A stretch of 64,000 bases of DNA from JAUSFM01 sp964343705 (GCA_964343705.1 CAYFJX010000009.1:1-64000), one strand, 5' to 3'; shown: positions 47,130 to 56,596, counted from the stretch's first letter. Program-made: numbers and translations. Notes: generated by a model from the letters alone, not told the origin.

Positions 47130-49730
47130 ATGGCAGACCGAGAACGATTCCCATTTAAAGAAGTGAAAAGTGTTTCATTTGGACTACTTTCACCTAAAAT
47201 GATCAAGAAAATGGCGTCAGCAAAAATTGTTACGCCTGAATTGTATGATAAAGAAGGGTATCCTGTAGACGGTGGCCTTATGGACATTCGTCTGGGTGTT
47301 ATTGACCCAGGTCTTAAATGTAAAACGTGCGGTTCTAAACTAAAAGAATGTATTGGCCACTTTGGTTACATTGAGATGGCACGTCCAATTATCCACATCA
47401 AGTTTGTTCCACTAACATTGAACTTACTACGGTGTACATGCCGTGAGTGTGGGAAGATTCTTATTCCTAAAAATAAAGTTGACAAGTATACTGAAGATCT
47501 TGCCGAAGCTGAACAAGAAGGCGGTTTGGAAGCTCGACGAAAACGTATCAAAGCAATTATTTCCAGCCTTAAAACAATCAGTAAATGTCCACACTGTAAA
47601 GCAAAACAATTCAAAGTAAGCTTAGAAAAACCTTACACTTTTATTGAAAACGAGAAAAGAATATCTCCTATTGAAATTAGAACTCGCCTTGAAAAAATTA
47701 GTGACGAGGATGTTAAACTGTTCGGGATCAACTCAGAAGTAACACGGCCTGAGTGGGTTATTCTTACAGTGATGGCAATCCCGCCCGTAACTATCAGGCC
47801 TTCTATCACACTTGAAAGTGGTGAGCGAAGTGAAGATGATTTAACTCACAAACTAGGAGATATTGTACGGATTAACCAACGATTATTCGAGAATATTAAC
47901 GCGGGTGCACCTGAGATTATTATTGAGGATCTTTGGGACTTATTACAATATCACATTACTACATTCTTTGATAACAGCGTGGCACAATTACCTCCTGCAC
48001 GACACCGTTCAGGACAACCACTAAAAACTGTTACTGAAAGAATCACAAGCAAGGAAGGACGTATTAGGCACAACCTTGCGGGTAAGAGAACAAACTTTTC
48101 TTCACGAACAGTAATCTCTCCAGATCCTATGATTGATCTTAACGAAGTTGGTATTCCAAAAATTGTAGCAATGAAACTGAGTGTTCCAGAACGAGTAACT
48201 GAATGGAACATGGAATATGTAAAAAAATTCCTTGAACGAGGTCCAAAACAATATCCTGGTTCAAACTATATTATTCGGCCAGATGGCAAGAGAAAAAAGA
48301 TCACTGATGAAACTAAAGAGCAGCTACTTGAAGAACTTCAACCAGGGTATCTTGTTGAACGACACCTCATGGATGGGGATGTAGCTGTATTCAATCGTCA
48401 ACCGAGTCTTCACCGAATGTCTATGATGGCACACCGTGTTAAGGTACTGCCTCACAAAACATTCCGTATGAATCCTGCAGTTTGTCACCCATACAACGCA
48501 GATTTCGACGGTGATGAGATGAATCTTCACATTCCTCAAACAGAAGAAGCACGATCAGAAACTGAAATGCTTATGATGGTTGAAACACAAATGATTAGTC
48601 CCCGATACGGTCTGAGTGTTATTGGAGGAATCCAAGATGTTATCTCAGGATCATTTGTTCTTACTCAAGATCATATTGTCATGAAACGAAGCGAAGCAAT
48701 TGACATGCTTTCAGCAACAGGACTTACTGACTTTTCACAATTACCTAACAAAGATGAAATAACAGGAAAAGAAGTTTTCAGTTGTTTACTTCCTCCTGAT
48801 TTCTCATTTAGTGGGTACTCAAAAACAAACAAGAAACGAGACGAATACGACGTTATTATCAAAAAAGGAAAGTTGGTTAAGGGAGTTATGGACTCTGCAA
48901 ACCTAGGACATGGTTCAGGTCTTATGCTTAGAAACCTACACAAGCTCTACGGTGACAAATTTACAGTTGATATGCTTGGTAAAATGTGTAAACTAGGCGT
49001 TGCTTCTCTTTCCAAATTTGGATTCTCAACAGCTATCTCTGACATGGATCTTCCAAGAGTCGCGCTTGAACGTATTGCTGCGCTTAAAGCACAAGCAGAA
49101 GAAGAGTCAGACATGCTTATTAAAAAATATTACAATAAAGAAATTGAAGCCTTCCCAGGTAAGACATTGCTTGAAACACTCGAGCTTAGAGTCTTGGAAG
49201 TATTAAACAACGCTCGTAACAAAATTGGAAACTTAGTTACAGAGTACGCAAATGAAAAAACAGGTACTATTGCAATGGCAAAAAGTGGTGCTCGTGGAAC
49301 ACCCATTAACATGGCTCAGATTGGGGCATGTGTTGGACAACAAGCTCTACGTGGTGGCCGAATCAGTAAAGGTTTCACAGACAGGACCCTTTCATGTTTC
49401 AAAAAAGATGACCTTATGCCTGCAGCACGAGGCTTTATCAAAAATGGATTCAAAGTAGGGCTTAAGCCTCATGAATTCTTTTTCGCAGCAATGACAGGTC
49501 GAGACAGTCTGATGGATACTGCTCTTCGTACACCAAAATCTGGTTACTTGTATCGACGTCTTGCAAACGCTATGCAAGACTTGCGAGTAGATTATGATCA
49601 CACTGTTCGAGATGCATCAGGAACCATTATTCAATTTGAATATGGTGAAGATGGAATTGATATTTCAAAAAGTGAAGGCGGTAAGATAAACGTACAGCGC
49701 ATCATTGGCTCTGTATGTGGAGATGAATAG
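47130..49730 (+). CDS. rpoA1: DNA-directed RNA polymerase subunit A'
   Basis: The 866-residue largest subunit. CKTCGSKLKECIGHFGYI (zinc clamp) lies near residue 64 and CTCRECGKILIPK near 97. AVFNRQPSLHRMSMMAHRVK is near 425, the catalytic NADFDGDEMNLH with three Asp near 452, and GARGTPINMAQIGACVGQQ (bridge-helix/trigger area) near 720. The split from A'' is the usual archaeal one. It ends at 49730 and rpoA'' begins two bases later. Confidence 0.96.
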   Translation: MADRERFPFKEVKSVSFGLLSPKMIKKMASAKIVTPELYDKEGYPVDGGLMDIRLGVIDPGLKCKTCGSKLKECIGHFGYIEMARPIIHIKFVPLTLNLLRCTCRECGKILIPKNKVDKYTEDLAEAEQEGGLEARRKRIKAIISSLKTISKCPHCKAKQFKVSLEKPYTFIENEKRISPIEIRTRLEKISDEDVKLFGINSEVTRPEWVILTVMAIPPVTIRPSITLESGERSEDDLTHKLGDIVRINQRLFENINAGAPEIIIEDLWDLLQYHITTFFDNSVAQLPPARHRSGQPLKTVTERITSKEGRIRHNLAGKRTNFSSRTVISPDPMIDLNEVGIPKIVAMKLSVPERVTEWNMEYVKKFLERGPKQYPGSNYIIRPDGKRKKITDETKEQLLEELQPGYLVERHLMDGDVAVFNRQPSLHRMSMMAHRVKVLPHKTFRMNPAVCHPYNADFDGDEMNLHIPQTEEARSETEMLMMVETQMISPRYGLSVIGGIQDVISGSFVLTQDHIVMKRSEAIDMLSATGLTDFSQLPNKDEITGKEVFSCLLPPDFSFSGYSKTNKKRDEYDVIIKKGKLVKGVMDSANLGHGSGLMLRNLHKLYGDKFTVDMLGKMCKLGVASLSKFGFSTAISDMDLPRVALERIAALKAQAEEESDMLIKKYYNKEIEAFPGKTLLETLELRVLEVLNNARNKIGNLVTEYANEKTGTIAMAKSGARGTPINMAQIGACVGQQALRGGRISKGFTDRTLSCFKKDDLMPAARGFIKNGFKVGLKPHEFFFAAMTGRDSLMDTALRTPKSGYLYRRLANAMQDLRVDYDHTVRDASGTIIQFEYGEDGIDISKSEGGKINVQRIIGSVCGDE

Positions 49731-49731
49731 A

Positions 49732-50874
49732 ATGGCTGACATGGTACAAGAAGTAGCAAAAGACTATGAAGGAAAGCTTAACAAGCAGATCATTGCAGAT
49801 ATTCAGAAACATCTCCCTGAAAAAGTGACTAAAGCCCAGCTTAAACAAATATTTGAGAAGGTTGTGCAAGAATATGAAGATATTCGAGTTGAACCAGGTG
49901 AAAGCGTAGGTGTTATCAGCGCAGAATCCATTGGAGAACCTGGGACACAGATGACCCTTAACACATTCCACTTTGCAGGTGTTGCAGAGATGAACGTTAC
50001 CACAGGTCTTCCACGTATTATTGAAATTCTTGACGGACGTAAAACATTGAGCACTCCTATGATGGAAATTTACCTAAAAAAACCGTATAGTGAAGGAAAA
50101 GACATTAAGCGAATTGCACTTATTATCAAAGAAACAAAAGTTGGTGAAGTTGTATCTGAGTTCATTATTAACATGATGGAATTCACTATTGAAATTCGAC
50201 CTGAAGAAGCAAAACTCAAAGAAATTGGCATGACCAAGGCAGGTTTTATCAAAGCACTTGAAAAAGTAGTTAAGCTTTCAGTAAAAGAACGAGAAGGTGC
50301 TATTTTTGTTAAAGCAAGTGCAAAAGAATCAGGCCTCAACGAACTATACAAACTAAAAGAAAAAATTAAAGCAGCATACCTTCAAGGAATCAAAGGAGTA
50401 AAACAAGTATTGCCTGTTAAACGTGGTGAAGAATTTATCATTGTAACATCAGGTACTAACCTTGCAAAAATCCTCTCACTTGACTTTGTTGATCCTACAC
50501 GAACAACTTCCAATGATCTGTATGAAACTGCAGCAGTGCTTGGTATTGAAGCTGCTCGACAATCAGCAATCAACGAAATATTCAAAGTTATTGACAGTCA
50601 AGGACTTAATATTGATCAACGACACATCATGCTTGTCGCAGATATGATGATGTCCTCTGGTAGAGTTAAAGGTATCACACGGTATGGTATTGTTAGTGAG
50701 AAATCATCTGTACTTGCCCGTGCGTCCTTTGAGACACCAATCAAACACATCATCGAAGCTTCACTCATTGGCGAAGAAGACAAACTGACATCAGTTGTTG
50801 AAAATGTAATGCTTAATCAACCCGTTCCTATAGGAACAGGATTACCTGATTTAGTTATAGAAGTAAAAAAGTGA
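49732..50874 (+). CDS. rpoA2: DNA-directed RNA polymerase subunit A''
   Basis: A 380-residue protein starting at ATG 49732 (MADMVQEVAKDYEG). GGAGATGA just upstream supports this over an in-frame TTG at 49705 inside rpoA'. VISAESIGEPGTQMTLNTFHFAGVA near residue 62 is the trigger loop and VADMMMSSGRVKGITRYGI near 302 the jaw/cleft end. It supplies the C-terminal third of the largest subunit. Confidence 0.95.
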   Translation: MADMVQEVAKDYEGKLNKQIIADIQKHLPEKVTKAQLKQIFEKVVQEYEDIRVEPGESVGVISAESIGEPGTQMTLNTFHFAGVAEMNVTTGLPRIIEILDGRKTLSTPMMEIYLKKPYSEGKDIKRIALIIKETKVGEVVSEFIINMMEFTIEIRPEEAKLKEIGMTKAGFIKALEKVVKLSVKEREGAIFVKASAKESGLNELYKLKEKIKAAYLQGIKGVKQVLPVKRGEEFIIVTSGTNLAKILSLDFVDPTRTTSNDLYETAAVLGIEAARQSAINEIFKVIDSQGLNIDQRHIMLVADMMMSSGRVKGITRYGIVSEKSSVLARASFETPIKHIIEASLIGEEDKLTSVVENVMLNQPVPIGTGLPDLVIEVKK

Positions 50875-50878
50875 TCAT

Positions 50879-51148
50879 ATGGCAGCAGAAGACTTTAAAA
50901 AACTAGTAAAAGACGGAAAAGTGTTTATTGGAACACAACAAACACTAAAACACCTTCAGCGAGGAGAAGTAGCAAAAGTTTTTCTCAGCTCAAACTGTCC
51001 AGCATCAGTACGTGAGGATATCCAAACGTACACGCAAAGTGGGGAAGTTACAGTTGAAGAAACAGGGGTTCCAAATGAAGAACTTGGTGTACTCTGTAAA
51101 AAACAATTTGCAATTTCTGTTCTTGGTGTCAAGAAAGCAAAAAAATAG
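50879..51148 (+). CDS. rpl30e: Large ribosomal subunit protein eL30
   Basis: An 89-residue protein of the L7Ae/L30e fold, with KVFIGTQQTLKHLQRGEVAKVFLSSNCP and VPNEELGVLCKKQFAISVLGVKKAKK. It lies four bases after rpoA'' and before nusA, the standard archaeal order, and is co-transcribed with the polymerase genes. Confidence 0.92.
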   Translation: MAAEDFKKLVKDGKVFIGTQQTLKHLQRGEVAKVFLSSNCPASVREDIQTYTQSGEVTVEETGVPNEELGVLCKKQFAISVLGVKKAKK

Positions 51149-51157
51149 AGAGCATGT

Positions 51158-51580
51158 ATGGTAAAAATAAAATATGATATTTCTTTGATGAAGTACATGT
51201 CCTTATTTGAACAGGTAACCCGTGCACAGGTTAAGGACTGCTTTGTCGACGCACATTTAAGCTTGTTGACTTTTGTTGTTCAGCCTGGTCAGATAGGCAA
51301 GGCAGTTGGTAAAAAAGGCAGCAATGTTCGTCTTATTGAAAACAAGCTGAAGCGTAAGATTCGTGTGGTGGAGTTTCACCCTGATAAAATCGGATTTATT
51401 AAAAACATGATCATGCCTTTGCGTGTAGATGAGGCTCGTGAAGAGGATGGTGTTATTTTTCTTGAAAGCAAAGATGTAAAGACCAAAAGTTTGCTTATTG
51501 GCCGTAGTGCTCAGAATTTGAGAAATCTCGAAGAAAATGTGCGACGTTATTTTGACGTTGAAGAGATTAAAGTTGTTTAG
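51158..51580 (+). CDS. nusA: NusA-like KH-domain transcription factor
   Basis: A 140-residue protein with two KH-type RNA-binding segments: VVQPGQIGKAVGKKGSNVRLIE near residue 47, with the GKKGSN loop, and SLLIGRSAQNLRNLEENVRRYF near 110. It lacks the N-terminal and S1 domains of bacterial NusA, as is normal in archaea. It is the last gene of the polymerase operon. Its exact role in archaeal elongation or termination is not established. Confidence 0.92.
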   Translation: MVKIKYDISLMKYMSLFEQVTRAQVKDCFVDAHLSLLTFVVQPGQIGKAVGKKGSNVRLIENKLKRKIRVVEFHPDKIGFIKNMIMPLRVDEAREEDGVIFLESKDVKTKSLLIGRSAQNLRNLEENVRRYFDVEEIKVV

Positions 51581-51984
51581 GTGTGGTATTTTACTATATG
51601 ATCTTTGTAGTCTTGTCTGAATGATCTTAGCTCTTTTTCAACATTTTCCATTCTTATTTCTAAGCGTCCAAATTCTTTACCTCGTGTTCGTACTTTATCG
51701 TATGCACTAAATGCAAGACCAATAAATGCAGCCAAACCTCCCAAGTAAGGTATTAGTTTAACAATAATGGGGGTGTTAATAAAACCTATTTCTTTTAATA
51801 TGAGCCAGACAAATAATGAAAAACCTGATATGATTGCTGTAAAAAACCAAAAATCTGCAGATGGTCCTTTTTCAAGTATCCATTCCATAAGTTTGTCGGA
51901 GTATCTTGATCTTTGACGAAGCTTTTCAATTTCTGTGTCTGTTATTGTTTTTTCATAGGACATACTGGTGGCCTCTTTTTTCAT
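51577..51984 (-). CDS. Hypothetical two-helix membrane protein
   Basis: A 135-residue protein with a charged N-terminus (DTEIEKLRQRSRYSDKLMEWI), two membrane helices (FWFFTAIISGFSLFVWLIL; PYLGGLAAFIGLAFSAYDKV) and a short coiled coil at the end. It converges with nusA, overlapping by four bases. No family is recognised. Confidence 0.55.
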   Translation of the reverse strand: MKKEATSMSYEKTITDTEIEKLRQRSRYSDKLMEWILEKGPSADFWFFTAIISGFSLFVWLILKEIGFINTPIIVKLIPYLGGLAAFIGLAFSAYDKVRTRGKEFGRLEIRMENVEKELRSFRQDYKDHIVKYHT

Positions 51985-52068
51985 ACACTCTTTATTGTTT
52001 TTGTCCTTTATAAGTTTTACGACGACAAATCCGGAATATTTTCGGAGCTCACTGGAGAAGTGTGATGG

Positions 52069-52821
52069 TTAGAAGTCTCCAAGTCGTTTCTGATCCTTTC
52101 TAAATCGTTCTTGATACCGTGGTGGCTCTACAGAAACAAAACTGAAATCATGATCTTCAAGCATTGCCTTGGCATTGTCAGAGATCTTTGGCGCTGCAAG
52201 AATGCCCCTAACCTTATTTATTCCTTTTGACATTTTGAGTTTTTCAACATACCGTTTTAATTGGTCAACTGCATTAAAGTCTGCCTTGTATCGTTTACAC
52301 TCAATCACCACAAGATTACCATCTGGATCATGGCATAGAACGTCAATAAAGCCGTACTTGGTTTGTTCTTCCCGGCTAACGAGTTTTAAACCTTGTTCTA
52401 CCATGCTTGGTTTTGCAGCAATCATATCAGACATGTCTTTTTCATTTCCAGTCAACTCAATTTTTTGTCCGTCTTTCATCTTGCTGCTTTGTACAAAGTG
52501 GATTTTGTTAATGGCAATGTCGATAAATTCCTTGAGTGGAATGTTTCTGCTTTTGAGCAGTACTTTTTCATCCTCAACAATAATCCTATGAGTGGATTGG
52601 TCTTTCATGTAATTGATGGGGTTGGAACCATGTGGTTGATGCACAAGCAAGGTGCGATCACCTTTGATCATAATCACACGATCACCCATGGCAAGGGTTG
52701 TTTCTGCTCGTCCAGAATACGTGATCTCACAATTTGCTCCAAAAACAAGAGTTTCAGCATTATCAATTGCTTTGTTTATCTTTTCAATGTTTGTTAGAAA
52801 CTGCTTGTTAGGTTTTGCCAC
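52069..52821 (-). CDS. nucS: Mismatch endonuclease NucS/EndoMS
   Basis: A 250-residue protein with an N-terminal DNA-binding/dimer domain (VFGANCEITYSGRAETTLAMGD, DRVIMIKGDRTLLVHQP) and a C-terminal RecB-like nuclease. The latter reads KYGFIDVLCHDPDGNLVVIEC and KRYKADFNAVDQLKRYV, with the metal-binding Asp, Glu and Lys. NucS cuts both strands at mismatches in archaea lacking MutS/MutL. GTG 52821 follows GGTGAT and fits the TATAAAATA box near 52857-52865 better than the ATG at 52848. Confidence 0.92.
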   Translation of the reverse strand: MAKPNKQFLTNIEKINKAIDNAETLVFGANCEITYSGRAETTLAMGDRVIMIKGDRTLLVHQPHGSNPINYMKDQSTHRIIVEDEKVLLKSRNIPLKEFIDIAINKIHFVQSSKMKDGQKIELTGNEKDMSDMIAAKPSMVEQGLKLVSREEQTKYGFIDVLCHDPDGNLVVIECKRYKADFNAVDQLKRYVEKLKMSKGINKVRGILAAPKISDNAKAMLEDHDFSFVSVEPPRYQERFRKDQKRLGDF

Positions 52822-52862
52822 GCTATCACCACAGTGATGGGTGTACAAGTATTTTATATTTT

Positions 52863-53693
52863 TTATGCATATGCAGGAGCAGTACCATTTGTCGCTGCAG
52901 GAGGTAATTTGTCTAGTTTGGCAGTAAGTTCATCTCGCTCTTTCCTATAATCATCTCTCGCGTTCGTATACTGATCGATTTGCCCAAGGATGGTATTAAA
53001 CTTTGTCAATGTTTTACGCAGGTTACTTACAGCTTCCTGATATTTAAACCGGGCAAACAGTTTCCTAATACCTTTGCCAGGATGTTCAATCTCAGTACTG
53101 AGAACTCTTTCTTTCATAGCCAGTGTTTGATCATATATATCAGTAAGGTCGGTTGATAGCGAACCACCACTTTCCGCGTACAAGTCAGTGTGATCTTCTT
53201 GGTCATGGACCATGGCCCTGCACTTTTGGATATACCCTACATTCATTCCTACAAAACCTGCCACTAAACCCCAAGAAGCCATCAGTGCCCCAACTGCTAT
53301 TTTCATTGAAGTTGGTACGGTATCTGGGCTTAGGGCGATTGCTGCACCTCCAACTGCCACTGCTGCTGTTATTGCATAGGCTGCTACGCCATTATCAACG
53401 CGTTTATGGCCTTTCACATCATACACTCCTCCAGGCCCAAAATAGGTTTTTTCAAATGTGCTGAAAAGTGCCTGGTATGCATCTATCTCTTCTTGGGAAA
53501 GAACCTTCTCTGTTTTTACATGCCCCCATTCCCATGGCTCAGGTAGTTCGAAATTAAGCATCTTTGGCAGTGATTCGGCAAACGCATTTTCTGCTGATTG
53601 TATTGAGCACGTCAAGTCTTGTCGCTGCTGTTGTAATGCTCGTTCGTCCTGTTTTTCTTGTTCAGAATCAATAATGTCCTTGAGTGTCGCCAT
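52863..53693 (-). CDS. Hypothetical membrane protein with coiled coils
   Basis: A 276-residue protein. A helical, Gln-rich start (SEQEKQDERALQQQRQD) and a globular stretch precede two adjacent hydrophobic helices (VAAYAITAAVAVGGAAIAL; MKIAVGALMASWGLVAGFVGM, residues about 105-150). A long coiled coil follows (YQEAVSNLRKTLTKF, then YTNARDDYRKERDELTAKLDK) and a short Ala/Pro tail. It may organise complexes at the membrane. No family is recognised. Confidence 0.55.
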   Translation of the reverse strand: MATLKDIIDSEQEKQDERALQQQRQDLTCSIQSAENAFAESLPKMLNFELPEPWEWGHVKTEKVLSQEEIDAYQALFSTFEKTYFGPGGVYDVKGHKRVDNGVAAYAITAAVAVGGAAIALSPDTVPTSMKIAVGALMASWGLVAGFVGMNVGYIQKCRAMVHDQEDHTDLYAESGGSLSTDLTDIYDQTLAMKERVLSTEIEHPGKGIRKLFARFKYQEAVSNLRKTLTKFNTILGQIDQYTNARDDYRKERDELTAKLDKLPPAATNGTAPAYA

Positions 53694-53751
53694 GTTTATA
53701 TGGGTGAGAGAATGCTTTATTTAAAGATTATCATACTCAACATGCCACAAG

Positions 53752-53760
53752 CTTTATAAA
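53752..53760 (+). promoter_or_regulatory. TATA box of rps12
   Basis: CTTTATAAA lies 24 to 32 bases before the ATG at 53784. The earlier in-frame ATG at 53775 would be too close to the expected transcript start. Confidence 0.5.
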
Positions 53761-53783
53761 CCCCCTGCTTTTCCATGTCTCAT

Positions 53784-54221
53784 ATGGCTAAGAAATCCAA
53801 AGGTCTTAATGCTGGAAAAAAGCTTAAGAAAAAGCGAAATAAACACCAGTGGCTTAGTAAATGGCACAAGCGTAGTGTGCTTGGTCTTAAAGAAAAGTCA
53901 GACCCACTAGGTGGTGCTGCACAAGCCAAAGGTATCATTCTTGCTAAAGTACAGCTTGAAGCAAAGCAACCAAACTCAGCAATGAGAAAGTGTGTGCGTG
54001 TTCAACTTATCAAAAATGGTAAGCAAGTAACAGCGTTCGCACCTGGCGATGGTGCAATCAAGCTTATGGATGAACACGATGAAGTTGTTATTGAATGTAT
54101 TGGCGGTAAGATGGGCCGATCTAAAGGAGACATTCCTGGTGTTCGTTGGAAAGTTCTAAAAGTAAATGATCAAAGTCTTGACGCTCTACTTCGTGGAAAG
54201 ATTGAGAAAGCAAGGAAGTAA
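53784..54221 (+). CDS. rps12: Small ribosomal subunit protein uS12
   Basis: A 145-residue archaeal S12 (MAKKSKGLNAGKKLKKKRNK start). KQPNSAMRKCVRVQLIKNGK near residue 65 is the decoding-centre loop and GRSKGDIPGVRWKVLKVN near 110 completes the fold. In most archaea it is linked to rpoA''-L30e-nusA and S7. Here it is 2.2 kb away, with nucS and two unknown minus-strand genes in between, so the usual string has been broken. Confidence 0.94.
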   Translation: MAKKSKGLNAGKKLKKKRNKHQWLSKWHKRSVLGLKEKSDPLGGAAQAKGIILAKVQLEAKQPNSAMRKCVRVQLIKNGKQVTAFAPGDGAIKLMDEHDEVVIECIGGKMGRSKGDIPGVRWKVLKVNDQSLDALLRGKIEKARK

Positions 54222-54223
54222 GT

Positions 54224-54583
54224 TTACAGATTTATTCCCAGAATTGCGATTCTTGCCATTTCTTCACGTTCTCTAAAAAACTTGCTAGTCCGCGCTTTTA
54301 TTGCTGCGTCTTCTTCTGCTCTTCTTGCTTGGGTTGCAGCAATACCATACGGTGTTCTGTCCCTGGTTCTAAACAAATCAGCGTTAAGGCTTTCTATTTC
54401 GTTTTGTCTTCGTGGATCATAGTCTGGATACAAGTCATATTGGGGGAGGCGTAGTGTTCTATTTCCTAACACATCTGGTCTTGAAGAAAATTCATCAGCT
54501 GCTGACCACATGTCTCTTACACTCACTTGACCGTACATGTACAATTCATTTTCATCATCCGAATTTGGGAAAAATAATGGCAT
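54224..54583 (-). CDS. Hypothetical charged protein
   Basis: A 119-residue protein with GAGATGAT before its ATG. It starts MPLFFPNSDDENELYMYGQV and has a polar, Arg-rich middle (DYDPRRQNEIESLNADLFRTR) and a helical end. It is the last of four genes in the minus-strand TrmB cluster. Function unknown. Confidence 0.5.
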   Translation of the reverse strand: MPLFFPNSDDENELYMYGQVSVRDMWSAADEFSSRPDVLGNRTLRLPQYDLYPDYDPRRQNEIESLNADLFRTRDRTPYGIAATQARRAEEDAAIKARTSKFFREREEMARIAILGINL

Positions 54584-54592
54584 AGTATCATC

Positions 54593-54928
54593 TCATGCAG
54601 GGCTCATGGCCTCTCCAATTTCTTCTGTCTCATTCATCTGATCAATGATCATCTGCACTTCTCCTTCTTTTTCTCGAAGCCAATTCAGAAGGCTGGTTGG
54701 CTCTGCTGCCTGAAACAGTTTTGTTCCTTCAGTAGGGATGCAGGTTACTAGACCTTTTTGTTTGAGACGTTCAAGTGCGTCGTACACATTTGGTCGGTAG
54801 ACTTTGCACACTTTTGCTATTTTTCCAACTGAGGTACAACCTAGCTGAACTAGTGTGGCGTATACTTTTGCCTCGTTCTTACTCAGCCCGAGTTGCTCGA
54901 GTGTCTCATGTACCTGGGGTGTTGTCAT
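54593..54928 (-). CDS. TrmB-family transcriptional regulator (DNA-binding domain only)
   Basis: A 111-residue winged-helix protein. LEQLGLSKNEAKVYATLVQLG and VGKIAKVCKVYRPNVYDALERLKQKGLV (residues 8-62) are typical TrmB, followed by TEGTKLFQAAEP. It lacks the C-terminal sugar-binding domain of full TrmB proteins and ends in a short helix for dimerisation. It could regulate its own cluster (54224-55405). Confidence 0.82.
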   Translation of the reverse strand: MTTPQVHETLEQLGLSKNEAKVYATLVQLGCTSVGKIAKVCKVYRPNVYDALERLKQKGLVTCIPTEGTKLFQAAEPTSLLNWLREKEGEVQMIIDQMNETEEIGEAMSPA

Positions 54929-54933
54929 TGTAC

Positions 54934-55032
54934 TCAGCGTTGTATTCTGTACTTGCGCTTTCCTCTCAGTGCACGATTGAGCGCTTGTAGTTCTTGCATA
55001 AATGCTTCTGTGATGTTGTCATCTTGTTGCAT
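54934..55032 (-). CDS. Small basic peptide within the TrmB cluster
   Basis: A 32-codon ORF (MQQDDNITEAFMQELQALNR, then ALRGKRKYRIQR) with GAGGTG seven bases before its ATG, five bases ahead of the TrmB gene. Tight spacing on both sides supports translation. Function unknown. Confidence 0.4.
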   Translation of the reverse strand: MQQDDNITEAFMQELQALNRALRGKRKYRIQR

Positions 55033-55057
55033 GGTGCGCACCTCATTTGGTAGGGGA

Positions 55058-55405
55058 TTAATATTCCCAGTATCGTGGCTTGTCTCTTCGTCCGCAACAG
55101 TAATCAATCCAATCTTGCTCATATGCTCTTGATGCAGCTCTTTCATCTTCAAAGCTTCTTCCGCCGAGAGGTCCTGGTGTGTTGCCTGAACTTCTGCGTG
55201 ACTTATCAAGAAGACTTGCTCGGTGGCTTTCTTCTAGATTCATTTCATCGTGTATTACTGGTGTGTATCTTCGTTCTCCACTATCTCTTGGTGTTATGCC
55301 TGCACTAAGCGGGTCAGACCGTAAGTGTATTCTTCGTCCGGGTCGTAGATTGCTTTCATTTAGTAATTGACTTAATCCATTGGGCATAATTTTTCCTGAA
55401 CTCAT
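55058..55405 (-). CDS. Hypothetical Arg-rich protein
   Basis: A 115-residue hydrophilic protein rich in Arg, Ser and Gly (PGRRIHLRSDPLSAGITPRD; AYEQDWIDYCCGRRDKPRYW), probably largely disordered. It is the first gene of the TrmB cluster, with a G-rich segment before the start. An overlapping frame (54934-55209) was rejected. The assignment rests on length and position only. Confidence 0.45.
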   Translation of the reverse strand: MSSGKIMPNGLSQLLNESNLRPGRRIHLRSDPLSAGITPRDSGERRYTPVIHDEMNLEESHRASLLDKSRRSSGNTPGPLGGRSFEDERAASRAYEQDWIDYCCGRRDKPRYWEY

Positions 55406-55500
55406 TGTTTCATCTCCACCCCCTTTGGTGTAATCACTATCAAGGGGTACGTAATATATAAAAGCTTCTATTGATTTATTGTAAAAAAGAGTTGTTTTTT

Positions 55501-56508
55501 ATGAAAAAACCACCCAAATATACAAAAATATTTGATGAATTTGATAGAAAAATCCTGTATGAGTTAGAAAAGGACGGTAGGGCCTCTATCTCACAAGTAG
55601 CTAAAACCATCAAAAAATCTGTCTCATTTGTCCAATACCGATTACACAAGCTTGAGCAGCAAGGCATTCTTATTGATCATATTATGATTGTTGACCGATC
55701 CAAATTAGGCTTCAAAACATATCGAATCTACTTGCGCATTGTTAACCACCATCAAACCAAGGCAGTTATTGACTACTTACGACAGAAACCTGAGGTATAT
55801 ACCCTTCAAAAAATTTTGGGGAAGTTCCAACTCTATCTATCACTCTATGCGCGTGATGTACAGTTCCTGGAAGATTTTATTGTTGATCTAGTGAAGCGTT
55901 TTGATCAGGTTATTGTGGGTTACCGTCGGATGTTGGTATACCGTGCGTATTCATTTGCTCATAACATTTTGTTTGAAGACTGGCCCCAGCTCCACCATGA
56001 TGTGCAACTGTCAGCATCAGAAGAAATGCCACTAACAGAAAAAGAAAAAAAGGTGTTAGATATTCTTTCTATTGATCCTAGGATGTCTTTTACGCAACTT
56101 GCTGAACAATTACACAGTGAGCGTGGTACAGCCCGAAGAATATATGCTCAACTTATACAGAAAAAAGTAATTGCTGTCATCAGACCTTCATTAGAATTGC
56201 ACCGCCTGGGGTATGTACACAAACATGCCATGATCAAACTTCGTTTTGGTGGTTTAAGACGGTTACATGAAATGGAAAAATACTTGCATCATGTTAGACA
56301 AATTAAATCCATCTCTAAAACCTTTGGTAACTATGACTTTATCTGCAGGCTCATCTTCAAAGATCTCGAGGCCTTTCGCCAGTTTGAAGAAGACCTCTAT
56401 GAAAAGTTAGGGGATACCATTGATCACGTTGACTATCACGACTATTTGGAGGAGATCAAGTATGCACCGAGTCCTGGCAAGCAACCCACAAAACCGAAAA
56501 GCTTATAA
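55501..56508 (+). CDS. Lrp/AsnC-like regulator with two winged-helix units
   Basis: A 335-residue protein built from two AsnC-type halves. Residues 9-60 (FDEFDRKILYELEKDGRASI, then SQVAKTIKKSVSFVQYRLHKL) form the first winged helix, with an alpha/beta domain to about 165. A second helix-turn-helix follows at about 178-230 (LDILSIDPRMSFTQLAEQLH), with a second alpha/beta domain. Normal Lrp proteins are about 150 residues, so this is a fused tandem form. It probably acts as an intramolecular dimer on DNA. TATATAAAAG near 55452-55462 is its promoter. Confidence 0.85.
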   Translation: MKKPPKYTKIFDEFDRKILYELEKDGRASISQVAKTIKKSVSFVQYRLHKLEQQGILIDHIMIVDRSKLGFKTYRIYLRIVNHHQTKAVIDYLRQKPEVYTLQKILGKFQLYLSLYARDVQFLEDFIVDLVKRFDQVIVGYRRMLVYRAYSFAHNILFEDWPQLHHDVQLSASEEMPLTEKEKKVLDILSIDPRMSFTQLAEQLHSERGTARRIYAQLIQKKVIAVIRPSLELHRLGYVHKHAMIKLRFGGLRRLHEMEKYLHHVRQIKSISKTFGNYDFICRLIFKDLEAFRQFEEDLYEKLGDTIDHVDYHDYLEEIKYAPSPGKQPTKPKSL

Positions 56509-56596
56509 ATAAGCTCCTGCCATTAGAAGGTAGAATTCTTAGAAGAGCATATCTGACTAACGCAATTCTAAGGAAATTCTTAAGGTGTTTGACAGT

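Noticed and set aside
54934..55209. A 91-codon minus-strand frame overlapping the 55058-55405 gene
   Set aside because: Only its last 32 codons have a good start signal (GAGGTG before the ATG at 55032). The upstream part overlaps the longer neighbouring ORF in another frame.
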